From an uncultured Rothia sp. (GTDB lineage: Bacteria; Actinomycetota; Actinomycetes; Actinomycetales; Micrococcaceae): a stretch of 64,000 bases of DNA. The notes under the pieces are model-generated. The model made no database searches. It saw only the letters and a program-made list of their open reading frames with translations, and was not told the DNA's origin. This document shows positions 1 to 8,819 of the stretch, piece after piece. Location: assembly GCA_946222285.1 (NCBI GenBank), contig CAMIIP010000003.1, positions 62,001 through 126,000 of the forward strand. Direction: 5' to 3'. A program made the translations under genes and the position numbers. Numbering within the stretch: position 1 is the stretch's first letter; every line of letters starts with the position of its first letter.

Positions 1-671
1 ACGGCGACGGTACGCAAAACATTTTTTGGAATGACCCTCGCGTGCTCACTATTTCGATGCACGAGACAGGCATGAAGCTGTTTCCCGGTACCGGCTTTAG
101 CAATGAAACTGGACCAGAAGGAAAAGCCAGCGGAACGTCGGTGAACATTGCCATTCCCGAGACCGCTTCCGACGCAGACTGGATACGAGCTTTTGATGCG
201 GTTATTCCAGCGGTTCTTAAAGAGTTTTCTCCGGAGATTATTGTTAGCCAGCACGGTTGTGACTCGCACCAGAGCGATACGATGAGCCATCTGGGAATCA
301 GTATTGAATGTCAGCGCGAGATAGCCGCCTATATGGCGGTACTCGCCAAGGAGCTGTGCCAAGACCGCTGGATAGCTACAGGCGGGGGTGGCTATTCGAT
401 TTATGAGGCTGTACCCCGAGCCTGGACTCATCTCATGGCGATTGCTGCTGGATATCCGTTGAATATAAATCTACCTACCCCCGCTTCTTGGCAGAAGTAT
501 GTGCTAGAAAAATACGGGGTTCAAGCTCCTGTACTGATGGGAGACCGAGCAGAAGTTCAATGGCATACCTGGGAAATTGGTTTTAACCCAGAGGACGCAA
601 CAGACCGGAGTGTCATGGCAACACGTAAGGCAATTTTTCCGCTGTGGGGTCTTGACCCTTGGCTTGATTAA
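1..671 (+). CDS. acuC: AcuC-like histone deacetylase family protein, 3' part
   Basis: The gene runs in from the left edge; the open frame begins at base 3, so the start codon is outside the window. The visible C-terminal part carries arginase/deacetylase-fold signatures: a GDGTQ element at the edge, ISMHE, the metal-ligand region QHGCDSHxxD, and the glycine-rich GGGGY loop that holds the catalytic tyrosine in class II deacetylases. AcuC-type proteins deacetylate lysines, classically on acetyl-CoA synthetase, in the cytoplasm. The substrate here is not shown by the sequence. The gene ends about 165 bases before an ArsR-type regulator on the same strand. The family is clear; the AcuC name is by resemblance and other deacetylase-family members remain possible. 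Confidence 0.85.
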   Translation, partial: GDGTQNIFWNDPRVLTISMHETGMKLFPGTGFSNETGPEGKASGTSVNIAIPETASDADWIRAFDAVIPAVLKEFSPEIIVSQHGCDSHQSDTMSHLGISIECQREIAAYMAVLAKELCQDRWIATGGGGYSIYEAVPRAWTHLMAIAAGYPLNINLPTPASWQKYVLEKYGVQAPVLMGDRAEVQWHTWEIGFNPEDATDRSVMATRKAIFPLWGLDPWLD

Positions 672-836
672 AGAGATGCTCTCTTGAGATGTTTATTTAT
701 ATTTGAAATAGAGTATAAAGGCTGATGGAAGCAGAAAAAGGCTTAGAGAGACCTGAGTTTCTGAAACTTTCCAGAGAATGAGAAACGAAACGGTGTCTTT
801 TCATTCGTCACCGGTTATATATGTAATTATTGACCT

Positions 837-1601
837 ATGATTGATGACGTTTTTGCAGTTATCGCAGATCCTACTCGTCGCCAGATTCTTCGGGAACTTT
901 CTCGAGGAGAACGCCCCGTGGGCGATTTGGTGAATGAGATGAAAGTCAGTCAGCCAACCGTTTCGAAACACCTTAAAGTTCTTCGAACCGCCGGTCTCGT
1001 TGAGACCAAAGCTGTTGGGCAAAAACGATTCTATTCACTGGTATCAGTTCCCCTGATAGAGGTATCAACCTGGATTGAATCGTTGAACTCAACAGCTGAA
1101 CAGGCTGAGACTTCTGCTGAATCTGTCGATGAATTCCCCCGGCTACAAGAATCACCGTCTATTGCTTCTGCATCGGTGAACGAACCTTCTGCAACCGATG
1201 CGGTAGAAACCGCTACATTTGATATGGGACAAGAAGGCGCGACTTTTGATGCGAATCAGCCTCGCCATTCCAGCGCGGCTATTAGCTTCAGTCCGCTCAA
1301 ACCTTTTGTGCCGGTTTCTCTTGAGACGTTCTCTAACGATGAAAAATCACCGAAAGAGAGCCTCACGGAAGAGGGTTTGATAGAAACGTATCAGGAACAA
1401 GTTTCTATTGAAGCCCCAGCAGATGAACCTGAAGAGTCCACACCTGGGCTAGTAGAACAAACGGATGTTTTGAAGGAGCTGACAATTCAAGAACTTCCCG
1501 CACTTCCTAGCGCATCTGAGGAACCTTATGGGTCTCAGCAGGATGAGCAGCGCGGACTATTTGCAACACTTTCTCGGTGGGGACGACGACGTTCTCGCTA
1601 A
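837..1601 (+). CDS. ArsR-family HTH regulator with long disordered C-terminal tail
   Basis: Residues 1-80 form a typical ArsR winged helix: FAVIADPTRRQILREL, a recognition helix with SQPTVSKHLKVL, and a wing ending in RFYSL. I see no metal-binding cysteine cluster, so it resembles the SdpR-like, metal-independent branch. From about residue 85 to 254 the protein becomes low-complexity, acidic and Ser/Thr/Pro/Glu-rich, then closes with a short aromatic-basic end (LSRWGRRRSR). ArsR proteins are usually 90-120 residues, so the tail doubles the length. No clear ribosome binding site precedes the ATG and AT-rich promoter-like sequence lies just upstream, so a leaderless transcript is possible. The next gene, 39 bases on, is a second HTH regulator with a similar tail. 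Target unknown. Confidence 0.85.
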   Translation: MIDDVFAVIADPTRRQILRELSRGERPVGDLVNEMKVSQPTVSKHLKVLRTAGLVETKAVGQKRFYSLVSVPLIEVSTWIESLNSTAEQAETSAESVDEFPRLQESPSIASASVNEPSATDAVETATFDMGQEGATFDANQPRHSSAAISFSPLKPFVPVSLETFSNDEKSPKESLTEEGLIETYQEQVSIEAPADEPEESTPGLVEQTDVLKELTIQELPALPSASEEPYGSQQDEQRGLFATLSRWGRRRSR

Positions 1602-1640
1602 ATCACTCAACTCTTCGCGGAAAGATCTTAGAAACCATCA

Positions 1641-3167
1641 ATGTCTGTTAACGAAAAAATTCTTACCTGGTTAGAAACAGAATTGTTTGAGGGGCGCCTT
1701 GAACTGGGACAAAATCTGCCCAACGATCGCAAAATAGCACGCATCGTAGGGGCAAGCCATTCCAGTACTAGAGAAGCTCTCAAACAACTAGAAATTATGG
1801 GCATCTTGTGCCTGTTTGAGGGTAAAAGGAAAACCATCATTGCCCGTTTAGTGGCGGAACCTTTTACCTCTGCTACGCCCGCGCTCCGTTTGCAGATGTC
1901 TACCTCGCGCCATCCCATGCGTGATATCGTGCAGACTCGAATTCTTCTTGAATCCTGGGCTGTGTCTCAATCGAGAGCTAGCGAACAAGACCTTGATGAG
2001 CTAGAAACCATCTTGGCTAGTATGCAGCGCGAGGAGATTTTTCCCCAAGAATTTCATCAATATGAGGTTAATTTTCATATTAAGCTAACGGAGCTGGCGG
2101 GTAATCAACTCATTAGCGGTTTGATGACTTCTTTGCGAGAGCCGATCTATGATTATCTGCTTTCGATCATGGGCAGAGTACCCTTGTGGAGTGCTACAGC
2201 CATCCGCTTGCGTGCTGAACACCGGGCAATTCTGGCTGCTCTGCGCAACGGCGATACAGCCACCGCAAGTCAGCTGATTGTTTCTACTATTGAAAATCAG
2301 TATGCCGAAGCGGATATTGATTTAGACGAAGAAACCGAAGTTGCCAATGAGCTTCCGGGAACACAAGCGGTCATTACACCGGTGGAAGTTGAACAGGACG
2401 ATCTGCTACCGGAGGAATGGGAAGGTACGGTTTCTCCTGATGTTATCGAAGCACTAGAGAATATTGGGGCTTTTTTACCTCAGCCACAGACATCGCAGAG
2501 CGAGCCGGAGCCTATCCAACCTGCCGAAGAACCCTCAGTTCCGCCTCAACAGAGAGAGACCCGCGGGCAAGCTCATCAGAGTCCTGCGCGTCGTCTCCGT
2601 GGAGTGGTAAGCTCGCCGGTTCACGCAACCGTCATTAAGCCTATCAATCGTTCGACTCCTGCGCCCAGCACCGACTCAGCACCGGCGAGTAAGCCTGCTA
2701 AGGTAACCGATAAGCCAGCTACCGTTGCATCGGCAGAGAAGAAGCAACTGGCGCCGAATCCTCAAGAATCGACCGCTACGCACAACGAACCGACATCGCC
2801 CAAAAGATCAAAAAGACTTGGGCAGTGGCTTGGTTTTGGGCAGAATACGGAGCGAGAAAAACCCTCCACGAATGGACCTCAAGAAGTCGTAGAAGATCCT
2901 ACTCAAGCGCAGACGATCTTGCTACCGCAGATAGAAGTTGAAGCGGTGAGCAAACCGGAACACTCACAAGCTCCAGAAGGGTACGAATACGCTGATAGCG
3001 CGCCTCAGCGCCCGGAGTTTATCGACGAAACTCCTCAGTACCAAGCGAATGAGAAAACTGAGCAGGAGTTTAATGCTACAGAAGCTGAAGACAAAGCTGA
3101 TTTGGGGCAAAAACGAACCCACACTATTTCTAAAAATGCCAAGAAGAAAAAGGGGAAGAATCGCTAA
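1641..3167 (+). CDS. GntR/FadR-type regulator with long disordered C-terminal tail
   Basis: Residues 1-75 are a GntR winged helix (DRKIARIVGASHSSTREAL). Residues 90-220 match an all-helical FCD ligand-binding domain, with the metal-ligand histidine regions FHIKLTELAGN and RAEHRAIL. FadR/FCD regulators normally end near residue 230; this one continues to 508 with an acidic, Pro/Gln/Glu-rich, predicted-unstructured region. Inside the tail is an aromatic-basic patch (KRLGQWLGFG) and at the end a lysine cluster (KKKKGKNR). It follows the ArsR-type gene closely and is probably co-transcribed. FCD domains usually bind carboxylic acids, but the ligand and regulon cannot be told from this window. Confidence 0.85.
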   Translation: MSVNEKILTWLETELFEGRLELGQNLPNDRKIARIVGASHSSTREALKQLEIMGILCLFEGKRKTIIARLVAEPFTSATPALRLQMSTSRHPMRDIVQTRILLESWAVSQSRASEQDLDELETILASMQREEIFPQEFHQYEVNFHIKLTELAGNQLISGLMTSLREPIYDYLLSIMGRVPLWSATAIRLRAEHRAILAALRNGDTATASQLIVSTIENQYAEADIDLDEETEVANELPGTQAVITPVEVEQDDLLPEEWEGTVSPDVIEALENIGAFLPQPQTSQSEPEPIQPAEEPSVPPQQRETRGQAHQSPARRLRGVVSSPVHATVIKPINRSTPAPSTDSAPASKPAKVTDKPATVASAEKKQLAPNPQESTATHNEPTSPKRSKRLGQWLGFGQNTEREKPSTNGPQEVVEDPTQAQTILLPQIEVEAVSKPEHSQAPEGYEYADSAPQRPEFIDETPQYQANEKTEQEFNATEAEDKADLGQKRTHTISKNAKKKKGKNR

Positions 3168-3349
3168 CGAAACATCGTCTCTCTTGGTTGGTTGCTGAAG
3201 CGGCGCTCTAAAAAGTAGTTCGCTCACAACGAGAAACACCTCTCATTTACGCTCATAATGAGGAAAATTCACAGAATGCTTGTACTCTATACAGAGAGCG
3301 TTTTCCAACCGTTTAGGTATTTTTATGCCTATTTTGGTTTTTTTGAAGC

Positions 3350-3367
3350 GTTTATACCGGTATAAAC
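3350..3367. promoter_or_regulatory. 18-base perfect palindrome upstream of bS22
   Basis: GTTTATACC followed directly by GGTATAAAC reads identically on both strands. It lies about 80 bases before the bS22 start codon in an otherwise gene-free stretch of 279 bases. It may be an operator for a dimeric regulator or overlap a promoter, since TATAAA is a plausible -10 box. The palindrome is seen directly; function is inference. Confidence 0.45.
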
Positions 3368-3446
3368 CGCAGCCCGGCGTAGCTAACTCTTCCTTGCAAC
3401 TGCAAGTGAAGTGGTCGGGTGTCAATTGTTAAGTGAGGTGAATCCT

Positions 3447-3545
3447 ATGGGTTCAGTTATCAAGAAGCGCCGCAAGCGTATGTCCAAGAAGAAGCACCGT
3501 AAGCTCCTTCGTAAGACCCGCCACCAGCGTCGTAACAAGAAGTAA
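3447..3545 (+). CDS. Ribosomal mini-protein bS22 (AURKAIP1/COX24 domain)
   Basis: This encodes a 32-residue, extremely basic peptide starting [19 protein letters not shown] and ending in RRNKK. This is the actinobacterial small-subunit protein bS22, first recognised in mycobacterial ribosome structures and often annotated as an AURKAIP1/COX24 domain protein. A GAGGTG ribosome binding site lies 6-7 bases before the ATG and a strong hairpin follows the stop codon, so it is probably a monocistronic gene. Its size is normal for the family. Confidence 0.93.
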   Translation: MGSVIKKRRKRMSKKKHRKLLRKTRHQRRNKK

Positions 3546-3560
3546 ATTCTTGTGAGCTTT

Positions 3561-3602
3561 CGAGCCCCGTTATTCCTTGAGGATGCGGGGCTCGAGTATT
3601 TT
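3561..3602 (+). terminator. Hairpin terminator after bS22
   Basis: A perfect 9-bp stem CGAGCCCCG / CGGGGCTCG (3561-3569 with 3586-3594) is followed by AGTATTTT. The T-run is short, so efficiency is uncertain. Confidence 0.7.
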
Positions 3603-3637
3603 AAGTTCAGCAGAGAATATGCCACTAGACTAGGGGC

Positions 3638-3904
3638 ATGGAACTCACTGAACTACCCCAAGTTTCTTTGCTAACTCGTCCTGGTTGCCACCTCTGCGAT
3701 GATGCTCGGATTGTTGTCGACCGCGTGACCTCCGAGCTAGGTCTCGGCTTTGAAGAGATTAACATTGAAGAGCACCCTCAACTCAAAGCTACATATGATA
3801 CTGAAATTCCCGTCGTCCGAGTAAACGGGGTACCTAAAGATTTCTGGCAAATTAATGCTCGACGTTTGACCAAAATTCTTCGTGCTGAATTGAGAAAACC
3901 CTAG
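3638..3904 (+). CDS. Glutaredoxin-like thioredoxin-fold protein
   Basis: This is an 88-residue protein with a redox CxxC motif (C17-H-L-C20) after the first strand, and the cis-proline element EIPVV near residue 57, the two marks of a glutaredoxin/thioredoxin fold. It resembles the actinobacterial glutaredoxin-like DUF836 family. It probably acts as a cytoplasmic thiol-disulfide oxidoreductase; partners are unknown. It precedes a histidine-phosphatase gene by 48 bases, an arrangement often seen near cytochrome c biogenesis (res) genes in actinobacteria, as here. Confidence 0.85.
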   Translation: MELTELPQVSLLTRPGCHLCDDARIVVDRVTSELGLGFEEINIEEHPQLKATYDTEIPVVRVNGVPKDFWQINARRLTKILRAELRKP

Positions 3905-3958
3905 AGCCTGCCGAAGAGTTGCGTCCGGCTGAATGTATAAAGTGAAAGGTATATGTTG

Positions 3959-4639
3959 ATGAGCACTTCCCAAGTCAAAGTTCACGTGATGCGTCACGGA
4001 GAAGTAGAAAATCCTGAACGTATTGTGTACGGTCGACTTCCCAACTACCATCTCTCCGAACGGGGACAGAAGATGGTACGTATGAGTGCCGAAGAGTTCA
4101 AACGTATGGCTGATCATGGTGCCAACCTGGTGTATCTGGCAATGTCGCCCCTGACTCGTACTCGTGAATCTGCTGCTCCTATCACTGAATTGTTAGGTTT
4201 AGAAGGCCACCCAGATGAGCGCGTGATTGAGGCGGGTAATTACTTTGAGGGTCTGCACGTAAACCGTGATGAGCTACTGAAGAATCCCAATCACTGGCCG
4301 CACCTGCTTAATCCTCTGCGTCCTTCCTGGGGAGAGCCCTTTGGAGATCAGGTAAGGCGAATGGTGGAAGCTATTAAGGACGCCGGAGTGCAAGCTCTTG
4401 AACGAGGAGGAGAGGGTGCGGAGGCAATTATCGTTTCGCATCAACTACCGATTTGGATGGCTCGACGCTCTGCTGAAGGCAAATTCCTCCCGCACAATCC
4501 ACGCTCTCGGGAGTGTAACCTTGCTTCAATCACGACCTTTGAATTTGATGATATATTTTCCCAAGAGCGCCCAAAGATTAGCTATAAAGAACCCGCTGCA
4601 TCCCTGTATTCAGGTGTTATTCAGCTACCCGGTTCATAA
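3959..4639 (+). CDS. Histidine phosphatase family protein
   Basis: This is a phosphoglycerate-mutase-fold protein with the catalytic RHGE motif at about residues 12-15 and a second catalytic histidine in VSHQLP. It is a broad-specificity phosphatase family member and the substrate is unknown. Two in-frame ATGs lie at 3953 and 3959. The AAAGG ribosome binding site at about 3944-3948 is better spaced for 3959, giving a 226-residue protein. It sits directly upstream of resA and may be co-transcribed with the cytochrome c maturation genes. Confidence 0.85.
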   Translation: MSTSQVKVHVMRHGEVENPERIVYGRLPNYHLSERGQKMVRMSAEEFKRMADHGANLVYLAMSPLTRTRESAAPITELLGLEGHPDERVIEAGNYFEGLHVNRDELLKNPNHWPHLLNPLRPSWGEPFGDQVRRMVEAIKDAGVQALERGGEGAEAIIVSHQLPIWMARRSAEGKFLPHNPRSRECNLASITTFEFDDIFSQERPKISYKEPAASLYSGVIQLPGS

Positions 4640-4680
4640 TTAAAATTTGTCCCTCATCTAGAACAACCCTGAGAGCGTCT

Positions 4681-5301
4681 ATGCCTGCGAATTTGAAGCA
4701 CGAGGAATCTCAGAGATTCTCCCGTAAGCAAGTTCTATCTTTTGCCGGAGTTGCAACTGCCCTGTTTCTCACGGGGTGTTCGGACAACGATTCTTTGGCG
4801 GATCAGGCCGATGCAGGAGATTCCAAAGGATATATTGCTGGCGATGGCTCGGTAACAGAATACGCGGAAAATGAGCGTGGAGAATCCGTAGTTTTTACCG
4901 GAACTAAGTACGATGGTACGCAAGTTACCTCAGAAGATCTCAAAGGCCAACCGGTCCTACTGAATTTTTGGTACGCCGGGTGTGCGCCCTGCCGAGCAGA
5001 GGCGCCCCATCTGGTAAAACTGCATCAAAAATTTGAAAAGAGCGTACATTTCTTCGGTGTTAACGTTCGCGATGAAAAAGGCACAGCTGAGGCATTTGAA
5101 AATAATTTCAATATTGATTATCCCAGCTTTAAAGATACTGATGGCAAGGTGCTCTATGACCTCTCAAAATACGTACCTGCTCAGGCTGTTCCAACCACGC
5201 TGATTCTGGATGCACAGGGGCGAGTCGCAGCTCGTATTTTGGGGGAGATCGACGAATCTATTCTCAGCACTCTCATTGATGATCAGGTTAAGAGTGTTTA
5301 A
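4681..5301 (+). CDS. resA: ResA/TlpA-like thiol-disulfide oxidoreductase lipoprotein
   Basis: A basic N-terminus and hydrophobic segment end in a lipobox LTGC with the lipidated Cys at residue 33. The mature part is a TlpA/ResA thioredoxin fold with the redox motif WYAGCAPC (C101 and C104) and the cis-proline region AVPTT. In System II cytochrome c maturation this protein reduces apocytochrome c heme-binding cysteines outside the membrane. The protein is anchored to the outer face of the membrane. It is the first of the resA-ccdA-resB-ccsB cluster and overlaps the next gene by 8 bases, which suggests translational coupling. Confidence 0.92.
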   Translation: MPANLKHEESQRFSRKQVLSFAGVATALFLTGCSDNDSLADQADAGDSKGYIAGDGSVTEYAENERGESVVFTGTKYDGTQVTSEDLKGQPVLLNFWYAGCAPCRAEAPHLVKLHQKFEKSVHFFGVNVRDEKGTAEAFENNFNIDYPSFKDTDGKVLYDLSKYVPAQAVPTTLILDAQGRVAARILGEIDESILSTLIDDQVKSV

Positions 5302-6040
5302 TTTTGGCGAAGTCGTCACCGATGGTTCGCTGTGGCTCTCGGTGCCTCTAGCGGCGTTAGCGGGTTTGGTTTCTTTTGCCTCGCCCTGCGTGCTTCCACT
5401 GGTTCCTGGCTATTTGGGGTATGTTTCGGGGCTGAGCGGGTTAGATGAAAAGCATCGAACTCGCAGAACCTTTATAGGCATTGTGCTCTTTATTCTCGGC
5501 TTCTCCAGTATCTTTGTGCTCATGAGCGTGGTTTTGGCACAAATTGGAGCAGCCCCTTGGCTCCGCGGTCAAACCTGGGTTCAGGTGGTACTTGGTCTAT
5601 TGGTGATTCTGATGGGTCTTGTCTTCATGGGCAAGGTGTCTTGGTTTCAACGAGACCGCAAAATTGAGCGTAAGCCGCCAGCTGGTTTGTGGGGAGCACC
5701 TATTCTGGGTATCACCTTTGGTTTGGGGTGGGCGCCCTGTATTGGTCCTACCTTTGCAGCGGTTCAGTCGCTTGTATACCTGGACGGTTCCAATAGTTCC
5801 AAAGCGATTCTTCTGACCCTGATGTACTGTCTCGGTCTAGGAATTCCCTTTTTGCTGGTAGCACTGGGAATTACTAGGGGAGTGAGCACCTTTAACTGGG
5901 CTAAGCGGCACCACCGGTTACTGCAACAAATAGGCGGTTTCGTGCTCATCATTATTGGCTTGATGATGGCTACTGGTGCTTGGAACGCTCTGATTTCTTG
6001 GGTGCAATCAACCCTGCCTACCTATACACTTCCAATCTAG
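5294..6040 (+). CDS. ccdA: CcdA-family cytochrome c biogenesis membrane protein
   Basis: This is a polytopic membrane protein of about six helices with the conserved cysteine motifs FASPCVLPLVPGYLGY and GWAPCIGPTF that carry electrons across the membrane in the CcdA/DsbD-beta family. It passes reducing power from cytoplasmic thioredoxin to ResA. A longer frame opens inside resA, but GTG at 5294 is chosen because the family begins just before the first helix and AGG lies about 7 bases upstream. That gives 248 residues, normal for CcdA, overlapping resA by 8 bases. Confidence 0.92.
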   Translation: MFNFGEVVTDGSLWLSVPLAALAGLVSFASPCVLPLVPGYLGYVSGLSGLDEKHRTRRTFIGIVLFILGFSSIFVLMSVVLAQIGAAPWLRGQTWVQVVLGLLVILMGLVFMGKVSWFQRDRKIERKPPAGLWGAPILGITFGLGWAPCIGPTFAAVQSLVYLDGSNSSKAILLTLMYCLGLGIPFLLVALGITRGVSTFNWAKRHHRLLQQIGGFVLIIIGLMMATGAWNALISWVQSTLPTYTLPI

Positions 6041-6052
6041 TAGAGAGCTATT

Positions 6053-7657
6053 ATGGCGAAGACAGAAAAACCCGCTACTGCCCTCGGTCCGGTCGGGATG
6101 TTGCGATGGGCGTGGGCTCAGCTCACCAAGATGAATACCGCGCTATTTCTCTTGCTTCTACTAGCGGTAGCAGCTGTCCCTGGCTCAATTTTCCCTCAGC
6201 GGATTCAAGATCCGACCAAGGTGAGTAACTATATTGAGACCCATTCTACGTGGGGTCCTATTGCCGATAAACTTCAGCTCTTCGATGTGTTTAGCTCAGC
6301 TTGGTTCGCAGCGATTTATATTCTGCTTTTTGTCTCTCTTATTGGTTGCGTTATACCTCGTGCTAACCAGCACTTTCAGGCACTTCGTAAGAAGCCAGCA
6401 AAGACTCCTAAGAATTTTGAGCGGCTTCCCCTGCATCGAACGCTGACAATCCCGTCAACCGCAGACGTAAAAGATCTCACCTCTGAGCAAGCAATACAAG
6501 ATGCGACGGCGGCACTCAAGAAACGTCACTATCGTGTAGATATTCAAGAAACAAACGGTGTTTACTCTGTGAGTGCAGAGCGTGGCTACGTGCGAGAAAT
6601 CGGAAATATCGTTTTTCACGTTGCCATGATCGGCGTCCTCATAGGCGTGGCAGTTGGATCCCTCTTCGGTTATCGAGGGCAAAAAATCTTGGTGGAAGGC
6701 GATACCTTTGTCAATTCGCTCATCAGCTATGATTCCTTTACGCCGGGAACCAACTATAATCCCGACTGGCTTGACCCTTACACCGTAACTCTCGATTCTT
6801 TCGACGTAGAATATGACAGGCAGAAGGGTTCTCATACCTACGGTAACGATCTGGATTACACCGCTGAACTTTCTTTCACCGAAGCCGATGGAAATACTAA
6901 CAAGGCAACGCTGAAGGTCAACGAACCCACTACGGTCAATGGAACAAATCTCTATCTTTCGGGTAATGGTTACGCTCCCATCATCAAGGTCGAAAATGAG
7001 GATGGAACGATAGCCTATGAGGGACCTGTTGTTGGTCTTACCTCTGACGATAAGTACACCTCATCGGTAGTTCTTAAAGTTCCCGATGCTAAAGATGGTC
7101 AACTGGGTTTTGTGGGCATGTTCTTACCTACCGGCGAACGTGATGCCATCACAGGAATTCCTCACTCTATCGACTCAGAACCACTTAACCCCATGCTAGT
7201 TTTGCAGTCTTATGCCGGCGATTTGGGCTTGGATAATGGCAAACCGCAGAACGTCTATGTGCTGGATACTGATTCTTTGGCTCCCTTGAACGCCATGGCA
7301 ACGGGCAACGGTCTGGTACTCGATGTGGCTCATAACGCTGAAGAACTCCCTGGCGGGCACGGCACCATCACCTTCGAAGGGTACAAACGTTACGTTGGTC
7401 TAGACGTTCACTACGATCCGGGCAAGCAGATTGTGCTCTGGTCCTTCATCGTTGCTTTCATCGGACTCATTATCTCCCTTTTCGTTCCCCGACGTCGTGT
7501 CTGGGTTCGGGCACAAACTGTGGGATCAGATCTAGTGGTTGAGTATGGACTTTTGGCACGAGGCGAAGATCCTCGTTTGGCAGATGAAGCAGATAAGCTA
7601 ACCGATATTTTTGCTGCCCGCTGGGGTCTAGAATTTAGTGAAGCTGAAGAAGTCTAG
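6053..7657 (+). CDS. resB: ResB cytochrome c biogenesis protein
   Basis: This is a 534-residue System II component. It has transmembrane helices near residues 27-45, 80-100 and 180-205, a large extracytoplasmic domain of roughly residues 210-460, and a last helix near 465-485 followed by a cytoplasmic tail. ResB/Ccs1 forms the heme export and ligation complex with CcsB/ResC. It starts 12 bases after ccdA and is followed 28 bases later by ccsB, with an AGGAAG site between, so the genes form one operon. Confidence 0.95.
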   Translation: MAKTEKPATALGPVGMLRWAWAQLTKMNTALFLLLLLAVAAVPGSIFPQRIQDPTKVSNYIETHSTWGPIADKLQLFDVFSSAWFAAIYILLFVSLIGCVIPRANQHFQALRKKPAKTPKNFERLPLHRTLTIPSTADVKDLTSEQAIQDATAALKKRHYRVDIQETNGVYSVSAERGYVREIGNIVFHVAMIGVLIGVAVGSLFGYRGQKILVEGDTFVNSLISYDSFTPGTNYNPDWLDPYTVTLDSFDVEYDRQKGSHTYGNDLDYTAELSFTEADGNTNKATLKVNEPTTVNGTNLYLSGNGYAPIIKVENEDGTIAYEGPVVGLTSDDKYTSSVVLKVPDAKDGQLGFVGMFLPTGERDAITGIPHSIDSEPLNPMLVLQSYAGDLGLDNGKPQNVYVLDTDSLAPLNAMATGNGLVLDVAHNAEELPGGHGTITFEGYKRYVGLDVHYDPGKQIVLWSFIVAFIGLIISLFVPRRRVWVRAQTVGSDLVVEYGLLARGEDPRLADEADKLTDIFAARWGLEFSEAEEV

Positions 7658-7685
7658 TTTTTAGGCTGACCAAAGGAAGTTTTCA

Positions 7686-8819
7686 ATGATTAATGAAACT
7701 CTTGCCCAGTGGAGCGAGCTGTTCATGTATTTAGCGGCACTCATTTATGTGGTGGCATTTATTGCTTTCACTTGGGATGTTGCCGCAAATTCGCGTACCA
7801 CTCGTCGTCTAGAAGCTGAAGGGGCAGCAGAGAACACCGTTCCCCGGCGAACTGCCCAACTGGTGGGCGCAGGGAGCCGCGTTTCATCGTCCGCAGAAGC
7901 CAGTACAGAAAAGCCCGCATCGACTACTAAGACGGCGGGGCGTGTTACTAGCACTGAACAGGGAACGGGTGCTCGTGGCATGGGCTTCAAAGAGTCTGCA
8001 GCTGCAAAGCTAAAAGACGAAGTCGCAGACGGTTCGATGATGTGGGGAACCGGCACTCGCAAGCGCACTGCAGCTCGCATTGCTGTTGCAGTGATGGCTC
8101 TCGGTGCGCTTGTTCACCTAGCGGGTGTTCTCTGCCGTGCTTTTGCTGCCGGTCGTGTGCCTTGGGGCAACATGTACGAATTTTGTACCACCGGCGCCTT
8201 GGTTGTATCGGTTGTCTATCTGGTTTCGCTGATTTTCCGCGATTTGCGTTTTGTGGGCGTGTTGGTTTCCGGATTGGCTTTGATTATGATGACGGCGGCA
8301 ACTATCGGTTTCCCCACCCCAGTCGGGCACCTCAAGCCAGCTCTACAGTCTTACTGGCTGGTAATTCACGTGTCAATCGCTGTGCTTGCCTCGGGCGTTT
8401 TTACTATTACTTTTGCCATGGCGATTCTGCAGCTTATTCAAACTCACCGCGAACGGGATATTATCTCGGGCAGAGGCTCTCGCTGGAACTTTATGCGCCT
8501 GGTACCTTCTTCTCAGGCATTGGAAAACTTTGCTTTCCGCCTCAACGCGGTGGGATTCGTGATGTGGACCTTCACGCTGGCAGCGGGTGCTATCTGGGCG
8601 GAGAAAGCCTGGGGCCGCTACTGGGGCTGGGATACCAAAGAGGTCTGGACCTTCGTGATTTGGGTGGTCTATGCTGCCTACCTGCACGCTCGCGCTACGC
8701 GAGGTTGGACGGGGCCTCGATCGGCTTGGCTTTCCATTGCAGGTTACCTCTGTATTATCTTCAACTTCACGATTGTGAATGTGTTCTTCTCAGGCTTACA
8801 CAGCTACTCGGGACTCTAA
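7686..8819 (+). CDS. ccsB: CcsB/ResC cytochrome c heme-handling protein
   Basis: This is a 377-residue multi-spanning protein with the hallmark tryptophan-rich motif WGRYWGWDTKEVW of heme-handling proteins, flanked by histidines (for example VIHVS near 228 and LHA after the WWD-like motif). After one N-terminal helix there is a loop of about 100 residues rich in Ala/Thr/Ser, common in actinobacterial CcsB. With ResB it exports heme and attaches it to apocytochrome c outside the membrane. An AGGAAG site precedes the ATG. The stop codon is directly followed by the ATG of the next gene. Confidence 0.95.
   Translation: MINETLAQWSELFMYLAALIYVVAFIAFTWDVAANSRTTRRLEAEGAAENTVPRRTAQLVGAGSRVSSSAEASTEKPASTTKTAGRVTSTEQGTGARGMGFKESAAAKLKDEVADGSMMWGTGTRKRTAARIAVAVMALGALVHLAGVLCRAFAAGRVPWGNMYEFCTTGALVVSVVYLVSLIFRDLRFVGVLVSGLALIMMTAATIGFPTPVGHLKPALQSYWLVIHVSIAVLASGVFTITFAMAILQLIQTHRERDIISGRGSRWNFMRLVPSSQALENFAFRLNAVGFVMWTFTLAAGAIWAEKAWGRYWGWDTKEVWTFVIWVVYAAYLHARATRGWTGPRSAWLSIAGYLCIIFNFTIVNVFFSGLHSYSGL

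Noticed and set aside
3267..3374. 35-codon ORF upstream of bS22
   Set aside because: Phe/Tyr-rich AT-derived frame with no binding site; overlaps the palindrome and probable promoter.
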